From contig JASEGJ010000008.1 in the NCBI GenBank assembly GCA_030018135.1, positions 1 through 45,750 of the forward strand: 45,750 nucleotides of DNA, in the 5' to 3' direction. The notes below the pieces were generated by a model. That model was not told the DNA's origin. It did no database searches and saw nothing but the letters and a program-made list of their open reading frames with translations. The DNA comes from Candidatus Hodarchaeaceae archaeon (lineage in GTDB: Archaea; Hadarchaeota; Hadarchaeia; Hadarchaeales; Hadarchaeaceae). The position numbers were made by a program, and so were the translations under genes. Of the stretch, positions 30,240 to 39,503 are shown piece by piece (position 1 is the first letter of the stretch; each line of letters begins with the position of its first letter).

Positions 30240-31869
30240 TTATTCCTCATGTTCCTCAATGTACGTGTCGAGAAACTTCCAGCACCAACCCAAAAGCGGA
30301 TGCGCCCTGTAGCCCTTGAGCTCGGCTCGATGGGCCATGAACATTGCGCGCTCCACTGTCGGTGTAATAACTGCATCGTCCATGATCAGCCTTTGGCTTT
30401 CGTAAAGGGCCGCGAGGGCCGTATCGCTGTCGAGCAAAAACGTGTTCTCGATGACGGCGTCCGAATAATCGCTGCCCCACCAGAATCTGTTCGGCCCGGG
30501 GGGCAACCGCACCCTGTGCCAGAGCCACCAAATCATGTCCGCATTGTGCCAAGTGTAACCCATGATGAACATGTCAAATTGAGCCTTGGTGATACAGTCG
30601 ATGAGCAGCCCGAACTCCAAAACTTGGATCGATAGGTCGACTCCGACCAGCTTCCACTGCTCCCTTAAGATCTCCGCCAGCCTCGGGTACGGCGGGGCCG
30701 AAGTGGTGAGTAACTCCAGATTCAGGCCGTCTGCGTACCCCGCCTCGGCCAACAACTGCCTCGCCTTATCCGGATTATATTGGTAATAATTTTCGACCCC
30801 AGGCCAGTAGCCCCATATGGAGGACACAAGCGGCCCATGAGCTGGAAGTCCCATGCCCTCGTAGGCGTACTCGACCAAGTTTTCCTGATAGGTGGCGTAG
30901 TTCAGCGCCTGCCTCACCCGGACATCGTTGCATGGCGAGGGCCTTTTGGTTTCTGGCCATGAGCGCACGGGGTAGTTCGCTGGCACCGGGAAGAGCGTGG
31001 GCGAACTGACGTTGAATCCGATGTAAACCATGGATGAGTAGGGCTTCTTGAGCATCACGATATCTGGGTTCCTCTCCCACCTCTCGAACAGCTCGGCGCG
31101 GGGGGCAGCTTGCTCCAACATGTGGACCCTTCCAGCCTCGAGCTCGGCCTCCTGCACCAGGGACTCCGGGATGACCCTGAATATGATCCCGTCCAGGTGC
31201 GCCGGGCCGCGGTTTTGATAGCGCGCGGGACCCCACTTGTAGTCCGGGTTTCGCTCAAGCACGATCCTGTCGTCCCGAATCCACTCCTTGACCCTGAACG
31301 GCCCCGTGCCGCAGAACTTGCTCACGCCGTAGTCCTCCCCGTATTCCTTAACACAGTGCGGGCAAACTATGACACTCGAAGTCGTGGCGAACCAATCGAC
31401 GAGGAATCTATCCTCTTTCTTCAGGTGAACCCTCACGGTGTACTCGTCCACCACCTCGACATCCAAAATGTTCTTCACAGAGTCCTTATGCTTGGAAGGG
31501 GGCCAATCCTTCGCCCTCTCGATGCTGAACTTCACCGCCTCGGCGTTGAACGGCTCGCCGCAGTGGAACTTCACGTCGTCCCTGAGGTGGAAGGTGATGC
31601 TGAGCCCGTCAGGGGCAACCTCCCAAGATTTCGCCAGCAGGGGCATGTCCCCAGTCGAAAGTCATGAGAGTGTCGCATATTAGACCTATCACACGGGTCG
31701 CGGGATCAAAAACCGTTCGATGTATGTCCAAGATGTCCGCGTCCTGGCTCTGGACGATTACCAACACCCCGCCCTTCGGCACGGGCGGGGCCCTGGGCAC
31801 GAGGATATACGCCACCGCGAGTATGATCAAAATCACTATTGCTGCCGTGCCCACCTTAACCCTGACCAC
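30240..31869 (-). pseudogene. oppA: Solute-binding protein (OppA/SBP_bac_5 family), split by one frameshift
   Basis: 31609..31869 encodes the TM N-terminus ending ICDTLMTFDWG; 30240..31646 continues MPLLAKSWEVAPDGLSITFHLRDDVKF. Removing one G from the GGGG (plus-strand CCCC 31649-31652) joins them as DTLMTFDWDMPLLAKSWEVAPDG. Confidence 0.85.
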
Positions 31870-31908
31870 ATGCCAACCTCGTGTTGCTTTTCGATGATAT
31901 CAAAGAAA

Positions 31909-31941
31909 AAGTAAGGGATTCGTCGGCGTTTTCCCTTACTT
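31909..31941 (-). terminator. Candidate hairpin between the 817-aa surface gene and the oppA-like gene
   Basis: 10-bp perfect inverted repeat AAGTAAGGGA (31909-31918)/TCCCTTACTT (31932-31941), 13-nt loop. Confidence 0.5.
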
Positions 31942-32022
31942 CAGTTAGGGATTACGATCGTGGCCGACATCGGTACGATCACAGAGGAGCTAGCATCGAT
32001 GTCGCGATACCCTCGTACCGAG

Positions 32023-34476
32023 TTATTCCTTCTTCCTTCGCTTCAACGTCAAGTATGCCGCTATCGCTATTATCACTATTACGACGATCGCTGCGATCAC
32101 TGCCCACGGTATCTCGGCTATCTCGGCGGGCGGAGCCTCTTCCGCGGTCAACCTGAACTCCAATTCATCTGATGCCCCAGTCCCAGTTACTTTTGCCTTT
32201 AGGTCGTCCCTCGTGATGGCATCCACCTTGGGCGTCGTTATCGTTATTTTGACCTCGGCGCTCTGCCCGGGTGATATTGTTACCTCCCCGCGCTCAAGCT
32301 CGACCGGCCAACCCTTTGTGCTTGTGACGGCGATCCTATACGTATTTGTCTCGGTGCCCTCGTTCGTGATCGTCAGGGTGAAGACCCCTTTCTCCCCGCC
32401 TTTCACCGTCGGTCCCTTTCCTGGATCCCATGATCCCTTTACCGAAACCGCATACGGCGAGTACCAAACCTCGTGATCCACGAGGTAAACGCGGGGGTCC
32501 CATGGCCAGCGGTTATACTTTTCGTTGTCGGTCACTTGGTCGTCCTGCACCCTGATGCCTGCCCCCAACGCCTCGAGAATCGGGTTAGTGTTGAAGGGTC
32601 TGGTGTAGCCACCATAATCGGCCTGCTCGCCGAGGAACAGGCCCCCGCCCGCGAGTACCCAGTCGCGGATGGCCGTGATCTCGGCACTTGTAAGGGATCG
32701 CTCCGGGGTGACGAACATGAGCACGCTGTACGGCGCGAGGCGCTCCGAGGTTATCCCATCGGTGTAGGTGTGGACCGTGTAGCCCTGACCTTCCAAGAAA
32801 TTGAGCCACAACTCCATGCGATCCTTGTTGTGGAAGGCCGTGGAGGGGGTCCAGTAGAAGAGCACGCTGTGCTGCGCCGCGTTCTCGTACCGCACCAACC
32901 AGCCCACCATGCGCGAGCCAATCTCCCTGAGCCTCAACGCCTCGACGCTGAAGTGGTCCGTCGGCGCGCTCCGGAAGCTGGCTCCGCCGCCGTGGACTAT
33001 GACCCTGCCTCCTCCAACCTCTGCAGCCGCGGCTATGATCGGGAACTCGCCCCTGCCGAACGGCACCGGGTAGGGCTCGCGGTAGGATTCATCGAGGGTG
33101 CAAGCGGTTTCCGTCCCGATGATGATCGGCTGCGCGGGGGATTCGACGGTGAGCGAGGGCGTGCTGAAGACATAGTAGTATTCGTCCTTTCTGTATATCG
33201 GGTATGGGGGTTCTGCCGTCGGGAAGTACGGTGCCGTCGATAGGAAGACCGAGTCCTCGACGCCTGTGCCACTTGCCGTGATCTTGACCACGTTTCTGAC
33301 CTTCTTCGTTATGGCCGGGTCGACGGTGATCCTGACCGCTACCCTGTACACCTCGCCCGCTGCGAGCGAGAGCGTGGATGGCGAGACCTCTATCCCCCAC
33401 CCCAAGTTATCGGTCGCGGTTACGGTGTAGTTGTCGTCGAGGGTGCCCGTATTGGCGACGGCAACGATCGTTACGATGTCCTTCCCGGGTTCTTGAGTGA
33501 CCAACGTGGGTCTGAAGTTGTTGTCCACCCGAGGGGATTGCTTCGGCTCGGTTTCGAGAAACGTTACCGCTACCGTCCTCAACGCGGGCGGGGCGAGCGT
33601 GCAAATGCTGTACAACCCGATCTCCGTCTTTCCGATGGCAGCCTGGTAGGCAGCCCCTATCTCGGTCGTGGTGTCGACATCGAGGACTGGCTGGTATGCG
33701 CCGTACCAATAATTGGTCGTATCGCTCATCTGGTCCATCTGGAACCAGAGCCCGAAGCCGAGGGCGGAGAGTATCTTGTTCTGCACCTTGTAGTAGTTGT
33801 GTCCGCCGTAGTCGGAGGCATCCATGACGAGCAGGCCCTTGCCCTTCTCCTCGACGAAGGCCTTGATGGCGTCAACACTTGCTTCAGGCAGGAAGTCCGG
33901 ATCTCCTCCCGTCGCGGCAGTGCCGAGCTGGAACTGAGGTACGACAAGGATGTCGTACGGCGCGAGAAGGCTCGCGGTGATGGGCTCGGTGCTGTCGCCC
34001 GTAATCGTATATCCCAAAGCTTCGAGCGCGGCTACGAGCTGCGCGCATCGCTCGGTGTTGTTGTAGACCCCGTAGCCCTCGTACCAGAGCACCTTGGCCG
34101 CGCCGGGTTTCATCCACCGGAATGCCTTGTCGAGCAGGATATCGAGGTGGGGTAGTGGGTTCGCTCGGCCCGCCCTCGCATCGTTCCACCTGCCGTCCCG
34201 AGCGGTGGCTGCGAGGCCCGCGGCGACGACCGCCCCGGCGCCGATCCTCTGGGCCGCCATTATGGGCGGGCGATCGCCGGCTACGTAGAATTTCCACGGT
34301 TTATCTCCAGTTTGGTTTATGTTAAAGGCGGTTTCCTTTCCGCGGACGATGACGATGACCTCCGGATTTTCTGCGACTGTAAAGCTCGAAGTTATGAATG
34401 TCAACGTCGCTGTGATCATTAGGATAGATATCAAAATGCCGCTCCTTGTGATCGCTTTACGATTTTTCGTTTTCAT
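32023..34476 (-). CDS. 817-aa membrane-anchored surface protein with two GATase/ThuA-like modules and NEW3-like beta domains
   Basis: N-terminal signal/TM, C-terminal TM + KRRKKE; repeated pattern LLVMDASDYGGHNYYKVQNKILSALGFGLWFQMDQMSD / LFLGEQADYGGYTRPFNTNPILEALGAGIRVQDDQVTD. Confidence 0.8.
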   Translation of the reverse strand: MKTKNRKAITRSGILISILMITATLTFITSSFTVAENPEVIVIVRGKETAFNINQTGDKPWKFYVAGDRPPIMAAQRIGAGAVVAAGLAATARDGRWNDARAGRANPLPHLDILLDKAFRWMKPGAAKVLWYEGYGVYNNTERCAQLVAALEALGYTITGDSTEPITASLLAPYDILVVPQFQLGTAATGGDPDFLPEASVDAIKAFVEEKGKGLLVMDASDYGGHNYYKVQNKILSALGFGLWFQMDQMSDTTNYWYGAYQPVLDVDTTTEIGAAYQAAIGKTEIGLYSICTLAPPALRTVAVTFLETEPKQSPRVDNNFRPTLVTQEPGKDIVTIVAVANTGTLDDNYTVTATDNLGWGIEVSPSTLSLAAGEVYRVAVRITVDPAITKKVRNVVKITASGTGVEDSVFLSTAPYFPTAEPPYPIYRKDEYYYVFSTPSLTVESPAQPIIIGTETACTLDESYREPYPVPFGRGEFPIIAAAAEVGGGRVIVHGGGASFRSAPTDHFSVEALRLREIGSRMVGWLVRYENAAQHSVLFYWTPSTAFHNKDRMELWLNFLEGQGYTVHTYTDGITSERLAPYSVLMFVTPERSLTSAEITAIRDWVLAGGGLFLGEQADYGGYTRPFNTNPILEALGAGIRVQDDQVTDNEKYNRWPWDPRVYLVDHEVWYSPYAVSVKGSWDPGKGPTVKGGEKGVFTLTITNEGTETNTYRIAVTSTKGWPVELERGEVTISPGQSAEVKITITTPKVDAITRDDLKAKVTGTGASDELEFRLTAEEAPPAEIAEIPWAVIAAIVVIVIIAIAAYLTLKRRKKE

Positions 34477-35446
34477 AATCTACCTCCCAAAGAAGATGAG
34501 GGCCGACTTTTATAAATGTTTTGGAGGGAAAAAAATATTTTTTGCCCGCCAAAGACCACGAGAAAATCAAAAGCATTGCGGCGAGCATTGGTGCCGCTGT
34601 TAAAGGATTTAGGCCCATGCTGGCTGCGCGGGTTTTCGAGGTTTCGAATGTAAGTTTGTAATGGGGCTCCTCCAGCCAGACGCCCTCGAGGTGGTTTCTC
34701 GCCCTTATCTCCACCTCGACCTCGCCACCCTTGGGCTTTACGAAGAGGAAGATCGATTCGTACTGTTTGTTCCAATCTATGGAATTGACCCCGAACGACA
34801 TGAACCCGTAGGGGGTGTTTTCAACCAACACCCACCGATGAAGATGCCCGTGGAACCACACATCGACGACGACATCGCCCTCGAACGCCGTCTGCAACTT
34901 GGGCCAGACGTTCCATTGATAGTAGGGCTGGTGGGAGAAGATGAAGATCGGCTTGTCCCTGTTGGTATGGAGCTCCGCCCACAGCCAGTCGAACTGCTCG
35001 TCGCCCATGACCCCGCCGCCGTAGTGGACGTAATTCTCCCAGCCCTTTTCGTCCGATATCAGCACGAACCTAATTCCAGCCACATCGATGCCCCTATATG
35101 ACAATGGAAGCACGGCCTCCCCCGTGTCGCGGTCAAAGTCGTGGTTGCCCAAAACGTAGTACCATCCCCTGACCTTCAGGTTTTCCATCATCCCTGCGAT
35201 CGGTGGAAAACTGCGGTGGCTGTCGTTCGCGAGGTCCCCCAGGCAGATGGCGTAGTCCGCTATTTGAAGTCTGTTCACGTCCTCGATGGCAGTGCGTAGG
35301 TACCTTTCGTCTCCCGGGAAAACGTGAGGGTCGGTAAACACCCACCAGACCTGCTCGCCGTCGCCCCGGGTGACGATGAAGCCCGTGGCCGCGAACGCGC
35401 ACGCCGCGACGACCGCAGCCGCAACCATGATAATTTTCGAACCCAT
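34457..35446 (-). CDS. Calcineurin-like metallophosphoesterase, predicted extracytoplasmic and membrane anchored
   Basis: N-terminal TM; TDPHVF, CLGDLAND, VLGNHDFD, FSHQPY, FHGHLHRW. Confidence 0.9.
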   Translation of the reverse strand: MGSKIIMVAAAVVAACAFAATGFIVTRGDGEQVWWVFTDPHVFPGDERYLRTAIEDVNRLQIADYAICLGDLANDSHRSFPPIAGMMENLKVRGWYYVLGNHDFDRDTGEAVLPLSYRGIDVAGIRFVLISDEKGWENYVHYGGGVMGDEQFDWLWAELHTNRDKPIFIFSHQPYYQWNVWPKLQTAFEGDVVVDVWFHGHLHRWVLVENTPYGFMSFGVNSIDWNKQYESIFLFVKPKGGEVEVEIRARNHLEGVWLEEPHYKLTFETSKTRAASMGLNPLTAAPMLAAMLLIFSWSLAGKKYFFPSKTFIKVGPHLLWEVDYENEKS

Positions 35447-35469
35447 GTTTTCACCTCACGAACTCACGA

Positions 35470-36558
35470 TCACTCAAGCCAGCTCGAGTAGACGCTCCCC
35501 CAGTCCCTTTGGAATATCTTCATCAAATCCCCGACCACCTCGGGGGATCTGACCATCACGCCGACATCCCTGCCCCCGTCGGTTATGTACCGGATGTCGA
35601 TGTTGGCGCTCCCGACGTAGGCCCACTCGTTGTCGACCACGATGACCTTGGGGTGGGCCGAGTATGGATGTCTGATGACCGTCACGCCCACCCCCTCACG
35701 TCCCGCGAGCTCCTTGAGGGCGTACTCCCATTTGAGGGACTCCTTGTCCACCATCACCTCCACCCTGACGCCTCGGTCGAGCGCGCTCACCAAGGCCTCC
35801 CTGAGCTTGGGGGGCATGCCGTTGTATATGTACATGTAGATGTAGACATTTTTTTCCGCGCGATCTATCAGCGCGGCGAACGCGTCGAGGGTGCGGGTGA
35901 CCTCCACGGGCACCTCCGGACCGTTGGCCACCGGGATCACCCAATCCGCCCCCCAATATTCACTGCCCCTCGGCTCCCCGCCCGCCGCGACCCAGCCGCT
36001 CTCGAAGATATATGTGTAGGTCCCAGCCATCTCCTCGCCGTAAAGCGTAAGATTCACCTCGCGGTTGAAGGTCAAGGCGTAGTAGCTCCAGTTGGTGCTC
36101 CCGACGCTCACCACCTTCCCATCCACTATCATGTACTTCGCGTGCGTCTGTCTGGGGAATGGCAGCGCGGTTATCCCCTCGTGCTGGTCGAGTTCCTTCA
36201 CTATGTCTCGAGCGTAGTTTCGCCCGTCCACGAGGATCCTGATCTCAACGCCCCGATCGGCGGCATCCTTGAGGGCACTGTAGACATCGCCCAGGGGGCC
36301 TTGGGGAGGATTGAGGTAGTAGGCTTCGATATCTATGGTATATTTTGCCTCTCGAATTAGCTTGAGCCAAGTATCTGCGATGTCGTCTATCTTGGGATCG
36401 TTCAGCTCCGGGGGCGCGGTCTCGGTCACCTCGATGCTCGGCGCGGCCGGCGGCGTCGAGCTGAGCGAGCGGTAGCCGGCGTAGCCGACGGTTATCGCGA
36501 CGGCAACGAGCGCCGCGATGACCGGAACAACCCTTGCAGATTTGCCCTTCAAGTCCAC
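35470..36558 (-). CDS. Phospholipase D/Nuc superfamily protein with two HKD motifs, N-terminally membrane anchored
   Basis: N-terminal TM; HAKYMIVDGKVVSVGSTNWS and HPKVIVVDNEWAYVGSANID. Confidence 0.93.
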   Translation of the reverse strand: MDLKGKSARVVPVIAALVAVAITVGYAGYRSLSSTPPAAPSIEVTETAPPELNDPKIDDIADTWLKLIREAKYTIDIEAYYLNPPQGPLGDVYSALKDAADRGVEIRILVDGRNYARDIVKELDQHEGITALPFPRQTHAKYMIVDGKVVSVGSTNWSYYALTFNREVNLTLYGEEMAGTYTYIFESGWVAAGGEPRGSEYWGADWVIPVANGPEVPVEVTRTLDAFAALIDRAEKNVYIYMYIYNGMPPKLREALVSALDRGVRVEVMVDKESLKWEYALKELAGREGVGVTVIRHPYSAHPKVIVVDNEWAYVGSANIDIRYITDGGRDVGVMVRSPEVVGDLMKIFQRDWGSVYSSWLE

Positions 36559-37493
36559 CCCTCGGCCGCCTGTTTCATGCTATCCTCTGCCATCACAGGG
36601 GGTCTGCGCGTCGCCTTATTAATTTTTGGGCTGGTGGCTGGTTGGGCTCGCTTCCTCAAGACGTATGTAATTACGACCAAGGCGAAGGCCATCGCCGCGA
36701 TGGCTACGGCAGCCCAAGCGGTTCTCGGTCCCTCCTCGGTCGATACCCCGGCCTTCACCAATCCGGCATCTATCAACGCCGTATACCAGATGTCGGCCGT
36801 CAACCTTACGGCGACGTTGAGCCTGTTCTCGGTTATCCCCCTTAAAACATCGTTCCAAAGTACCCCCTGCACCAGCCAATAGCTCACCTTATCGCTTTCA
36901 TAGCCCGCGTATCCAAAGCTATCTAGGGCGACCTCGACCGTCGCCTGAAAGACGTTCTCGAGTAACCTAGGTTCGTAATCGTAAATCGTTATCTCGTGTA
37001 GCATCCCATCCACCCCGTCCTCGAATGCAACGTGCCTCCCCCCAGGGTTGTAGTCCGAGGTCGCATGGAGCGGCATCGTGATGTCCGTGGCGTAATGGGT
37101 TATCGCTCCCGCGAGCAGAGCGGCGCGCTCCCAGTCCCTAGCCCTCAGGCTCTCGACGAACATGAGGTAGTTATCGGCCAATGCCCAGGGGAGCATACCC
37201 AGTTCCGGATTCACCCCATCGGGGGATAGGTCTACATCGTAGAAGTGCCTGTATCGCTCGCTCGGGTCCTCGCCCCGCCATTTTATGTCGGGATAGATGG
37301 AGTACTCGACGACGAGGTCGCCGAACGCGTTGAAGAAGGGCTCTTCGGGGAGCAGCCCCATCGCCCGCTCGGCGACGAATTTGTGGGCCCTCAGGCCCCA
37401 ACCCCGCACCTCCGCGACTGAGGCGGAACTCAAAATGAGAACCACGAGGACGACGAAGGAAGCTCGGAAGATTAAACGACCGTGAGCCATCAT
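36549..37493 (-). CDS. Zinc-dependent phospholipase C/S1-P1 nuclease-like protein, secreted and C-terminally anchored
   Basis: Signal peptide then WGLRAHKFVAERAM; RYRHFYDVDL; GAITHYATDITMPLHATSDYNPGG; C-terminal TM. Confidence 0.8.
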   Translation of the reverse strand: MMAHGRLIFRASFVVLVVLILSSASVAEVRGWGLRAHKFVAERAMGLLPEEPFFNAFGDLVVEYSIYPDIKWRGEDPSERYRHFYDVDLSPDGVNPELGMLPWALADNYLMFVESLRARDWERAALLAGAITHYATDITMPLHATSDYNPGGRHVAFEDGVDGMLHEITIYDYEPRLLENVFQATVEVALDSFGYAGYESDKVSYWLVQGVLWNDVLRGITENRLNVAVRLTADIWYTALIDAGLVKAGVSTEEGPRTAWAAVAIAAMAFALVVITYVLRKRAQPATSPKINKATRRPPVMAEDSMKQAAEGWT

Positions 37494-37612
37494 TTGCCCC
37501 CTAAATTAATTGCGGACGTGCTTTTAAAGCTGCGCTGCATTAACTATTCAGCCGTTTGGTGGAGGCTAGTTCGGGGCGTGGCCTAGGCCGCCTATGTGGT
37601 GGGCGCCTTCGC

Positions 37613-37628
37613 TGTCACAGCTGTGACG
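37613..37628. repeat. Palindrome copy 1 near the cas2-like gene: TGTCACA-GC-TGTGACg
   Basis: GTCACAGCTGTGAC (37614-37627) is a perfect 14-bp palindrome. Confidence 0.9.
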
Positions 37629-37646
37629 TCGGGGCAGCGCCGCGGA

Positions 37647-37662
37647 TGTCACACCTGTGACA
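37647..37662. repeat. Palindrome copy 2: TGTCACA-CC-TGTGACA
   Basis: Perfect 7-bp arms; 34 bp downstream of copy 1; ends 21 bp before a TATA-like CTTATAAA (37684-37691). Confidence 0.9.
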
Positions 37663-37683
37663 CGAGGCGCGCGATTTTGCCCG

Positions 37684-37691
37684 CTTATAAA
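37684..37691 (+). promoter_or_regulatory. TATA-like box for the cas2-like gene
   Basis: CTTATAAA, about 29 bp upstream of ATG 37720; compatible with a leaderless transcript. Confidence 0.5.
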
Positions 37692-37719
37692 CGACCTCCA
37701 CCCAAAGCCCTCGCGGGCT

Positions 37720-37944
37720 ATGCCGAACTCGTATCTGATCGTCTACGACATAAGGGAGCTCGACTGCGGGACGAGACAGCGGGTGAGCCGGCGCCTCAGA
37801 AAAATCCGCGCGGTGAGGCTTCAGCAATCGGTGTGGGAGTCGAGCAGACTGGCGGAGCTGAAGAACCTAGCCGACTCGATCGGTCTGGCCGGCGGGAAGG
37901 CGTTGGTGTTGGAGAAGCGAACAGTCCACTTGTCACACCTGTGA
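37720..37944 (+). CDS. Orphan Cas2-like small protein
   Basis: 74 aa MPNSYLIVYDIRELDCGTRQRVSRRLRKIRAVRLQQSVWESSRLAELKNLADSIGLAGGKALVLEKRTVHLSHL: N-terminal beta-strand with VYDI, R..VSRRLRK helix, LQQSVWE strand. No cas1 or CRISPR array seen in the window. Confidence 0.72.
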   Translation: MPNSYLIVYDIRELDCGTRQRVSRRLRKIRAVRLQQSVWESSRLAELKNLADSIGLAGGKALVLEKRTVHLSHL

Positions 37945-37946
37945 CA
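37931..37946. repeat. Palindrome copy 3: TGTCACA-CC-TGTGACA, overlapping the stop of the cas2-like gene
   Basis: Identical 16-mer to copy 2; the TGA stop (37942-37944) lies inside the right arm. Confidence 0.9.
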
Positions 37947-38030
37947 AACATGTGCTCGCACCGGAGAAATTTTCAGCGCGCTCCTAAGCCCCAGGCGGGG
38001 GACTGCGGAATTTCGGACTTAATGCGCGAG

Positions 38031-39422
38031 TTATTTCCTCTTGAAGTAGAGGATCGCCGCTAAAGCCGCAATGGCGACGACCACCCCGGCGGTCGCTATT
38101 GGGATCCCCGCCGGCTCGCTGGGTGTAGCCTTTTGGATGACCAGCTCATCGAAGACATCTCCATTTGCGTCGATCGCCCTCATGTGGAGCGTCCCGTTCT
38201 CGTAGATGTCCAGCAGGACGAAGTGATACCTGGGCTCGGGACCGAATGCGGTGAACCACTTGGGGCGGTAGCCGGTGTACAGCGGCGCTCCCCAGCCGCC
38301 GCTCACCACGTAGGTGACGCCATTCTCGAGCGACACGACCTCGCCGGGCGCCCTGGTCCAGTCGAGCGGGTGGGAGCGCTCGTAGGTGTGGAAGTGACTC
38401 ATCAACACCAGGTCGACGCGGTACCTGTCGAACAGAAAAGCCAAATTGTCTATCATGTACTTGACCTCCGACCTGGCGGAGACCATGTCCCTGTGGAAGA
38501 CCACTATCTTCCAGAGGTAGTCCTTGGACGCCTCCAGCTCGCCCCCCAGCCAGTCGACCTGCTCCTTCCAAGCTTCTGAGTTGGGGTCCAAAATCTCGCT
38601 GTCCAGCACTATTATCCGCAGGTCGGGCCCCCAGCTCAGCGCGTACCAGCGCTCGTTGCCCGGCAGGTCGAACAGCGCGTAGTAGTTCATGGCGTGGGCG
38701 CTCGGGTCGTAGTCCGTGGGCTGCGGATAGATTATCTCGTGGTTCCCTATCGCCGGGACGATCGGGATCATCAGGCCCTCGGGGGTGACCCAGTATTGGT
38801 ACATCGCCGAAAACCAGCCGTCCCAGGTGTCCGGCGCCACTTGGTCGTCACCGTTCCAGAGGAAATCCCCGCTGAAGACGGCAAACGATGGGCTGCGCTG
38901 CGCCATGAGCTCCGAGGTATTGTTCCTAGACACCGGCCAATCGGGGTGGGGATGGGTGGGCCTCGTGTCCGACCTCGAGTCGCCCCCGACGACGAGGCTG
39001 AAGCTCGTCCTGCTCGCCGGGGCGGTGCGGAAGGCCCGCTCCTCGCTCCATCCGTAGCTGGAATGCCCGGCGATGAAGTAGTAGACGGTGTCCGGCTTCA
39101 AGCCCGTGAGCTCGACGTGGTGGATGTAGCCCTCGAACTTCGCGGTGGTTATCCCCTCGCTGCCCGAGGCGCGATAGCGGTACGCCTCCGGGTCTCCGCC
39201 CCTCGACTGCGTGTCGTAGCGCACCTCGCCCGCATAGTTGCCGGTCGTGCGCCAGCTGACGTTGATGCTGTGGGCGGTGTCGTCGCTTGCCCAGGTGAGG
39301 TAGACGTAGGCCGGCGGGTCCTGAGCCAAGGCGAATGCCGGGGAAACCGCGGCGCTCGATAGCATCAGCGCGATCGCCGCCAGCGGGATGATCGCCGCGA
39401 TTTTTCCCCCTATATCACCCAT
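38031..39422 (-). CDS. Purple acid phosphatase-like metallophosphoesterase with N-terminal FnIII-like domain, secreted and C-terminally anchored
   Basis: Signal; AYVYLTWASDDTAHSINVSWRTTGNYAGEVRYD; GGDSRSD, FSGDFLWNGDD, IGNHEI, MSHFHTYERS; C-terminal TM + FKRK. Confidence 0.9.
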   Translation of the reverse strand: MGDIGGKIAAIIPLAAIALMLSSAAVSPAFALAQDPPAYVYLTWASDDTAHSINVSWRTTGNYAGEVRYDTQSRGGDPEAYRYRASGSEGITTAKFEGYIHHVELTGLKPDTVYYFIAGHSSYGWSEERAFRTAPASRTSFSLVVGGDSRSDTRPTHPHPDWPVSRNNTSELMAQRSPSFAVFSGDFLWNGDDQVAPDTWDGWFSAMYQYWVTPEGLMIPIVPAIGNHEIIYPQPTDYDPSAHAMNYYALFDLPGNERWYALSWGPDLRIIVLDSEILDPNSEAWKEQVDWLGGELEASKDYLWKIVVFHRDMVSARSEVKYMIDNLAFLFDRYRVDLVLMSHFHTYERSHPLDWTRAPGEVVSLENGVTYVVSGGWGAPLYTGYRPKWFTAFGPEPRYHFVLLDIYENGTLHMRAIDANGDVFDELVIQKATPSEPAGIPIATAGVVVAIAALAAILYFKRK

Positions 39423-39503
39423 GACATCAACCTGCCACCGAATTTAGGGTCCTCCTATTTAAATGAATTCCTCTCGCCTCTCGCCAGATTCCTATGGGTC
39501 TTT

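Noticed and set aside
32473-33243. Plus-strand ORF of 256 aa
   Set aside because: Antisense shadow of the 817-aa surface protein; Arg/His/Val-rich low-information sequence.
35509-36360. Plus-strand ORF of 283 aa
   Set aside because: Antisense shadow of the PLD gene in GC-rich DNA.
37596-38063. Plus-strand ORF of 155 aa overlapping the cas2-like gene
   Set aside because: Different frame from the Cas2-like protein; no recognisable motifs and spans the palindromes.
38694-39362. Plus-strand ORF of 222 aa
   Set aside because: Antisense shadow of the PAP-like gene.
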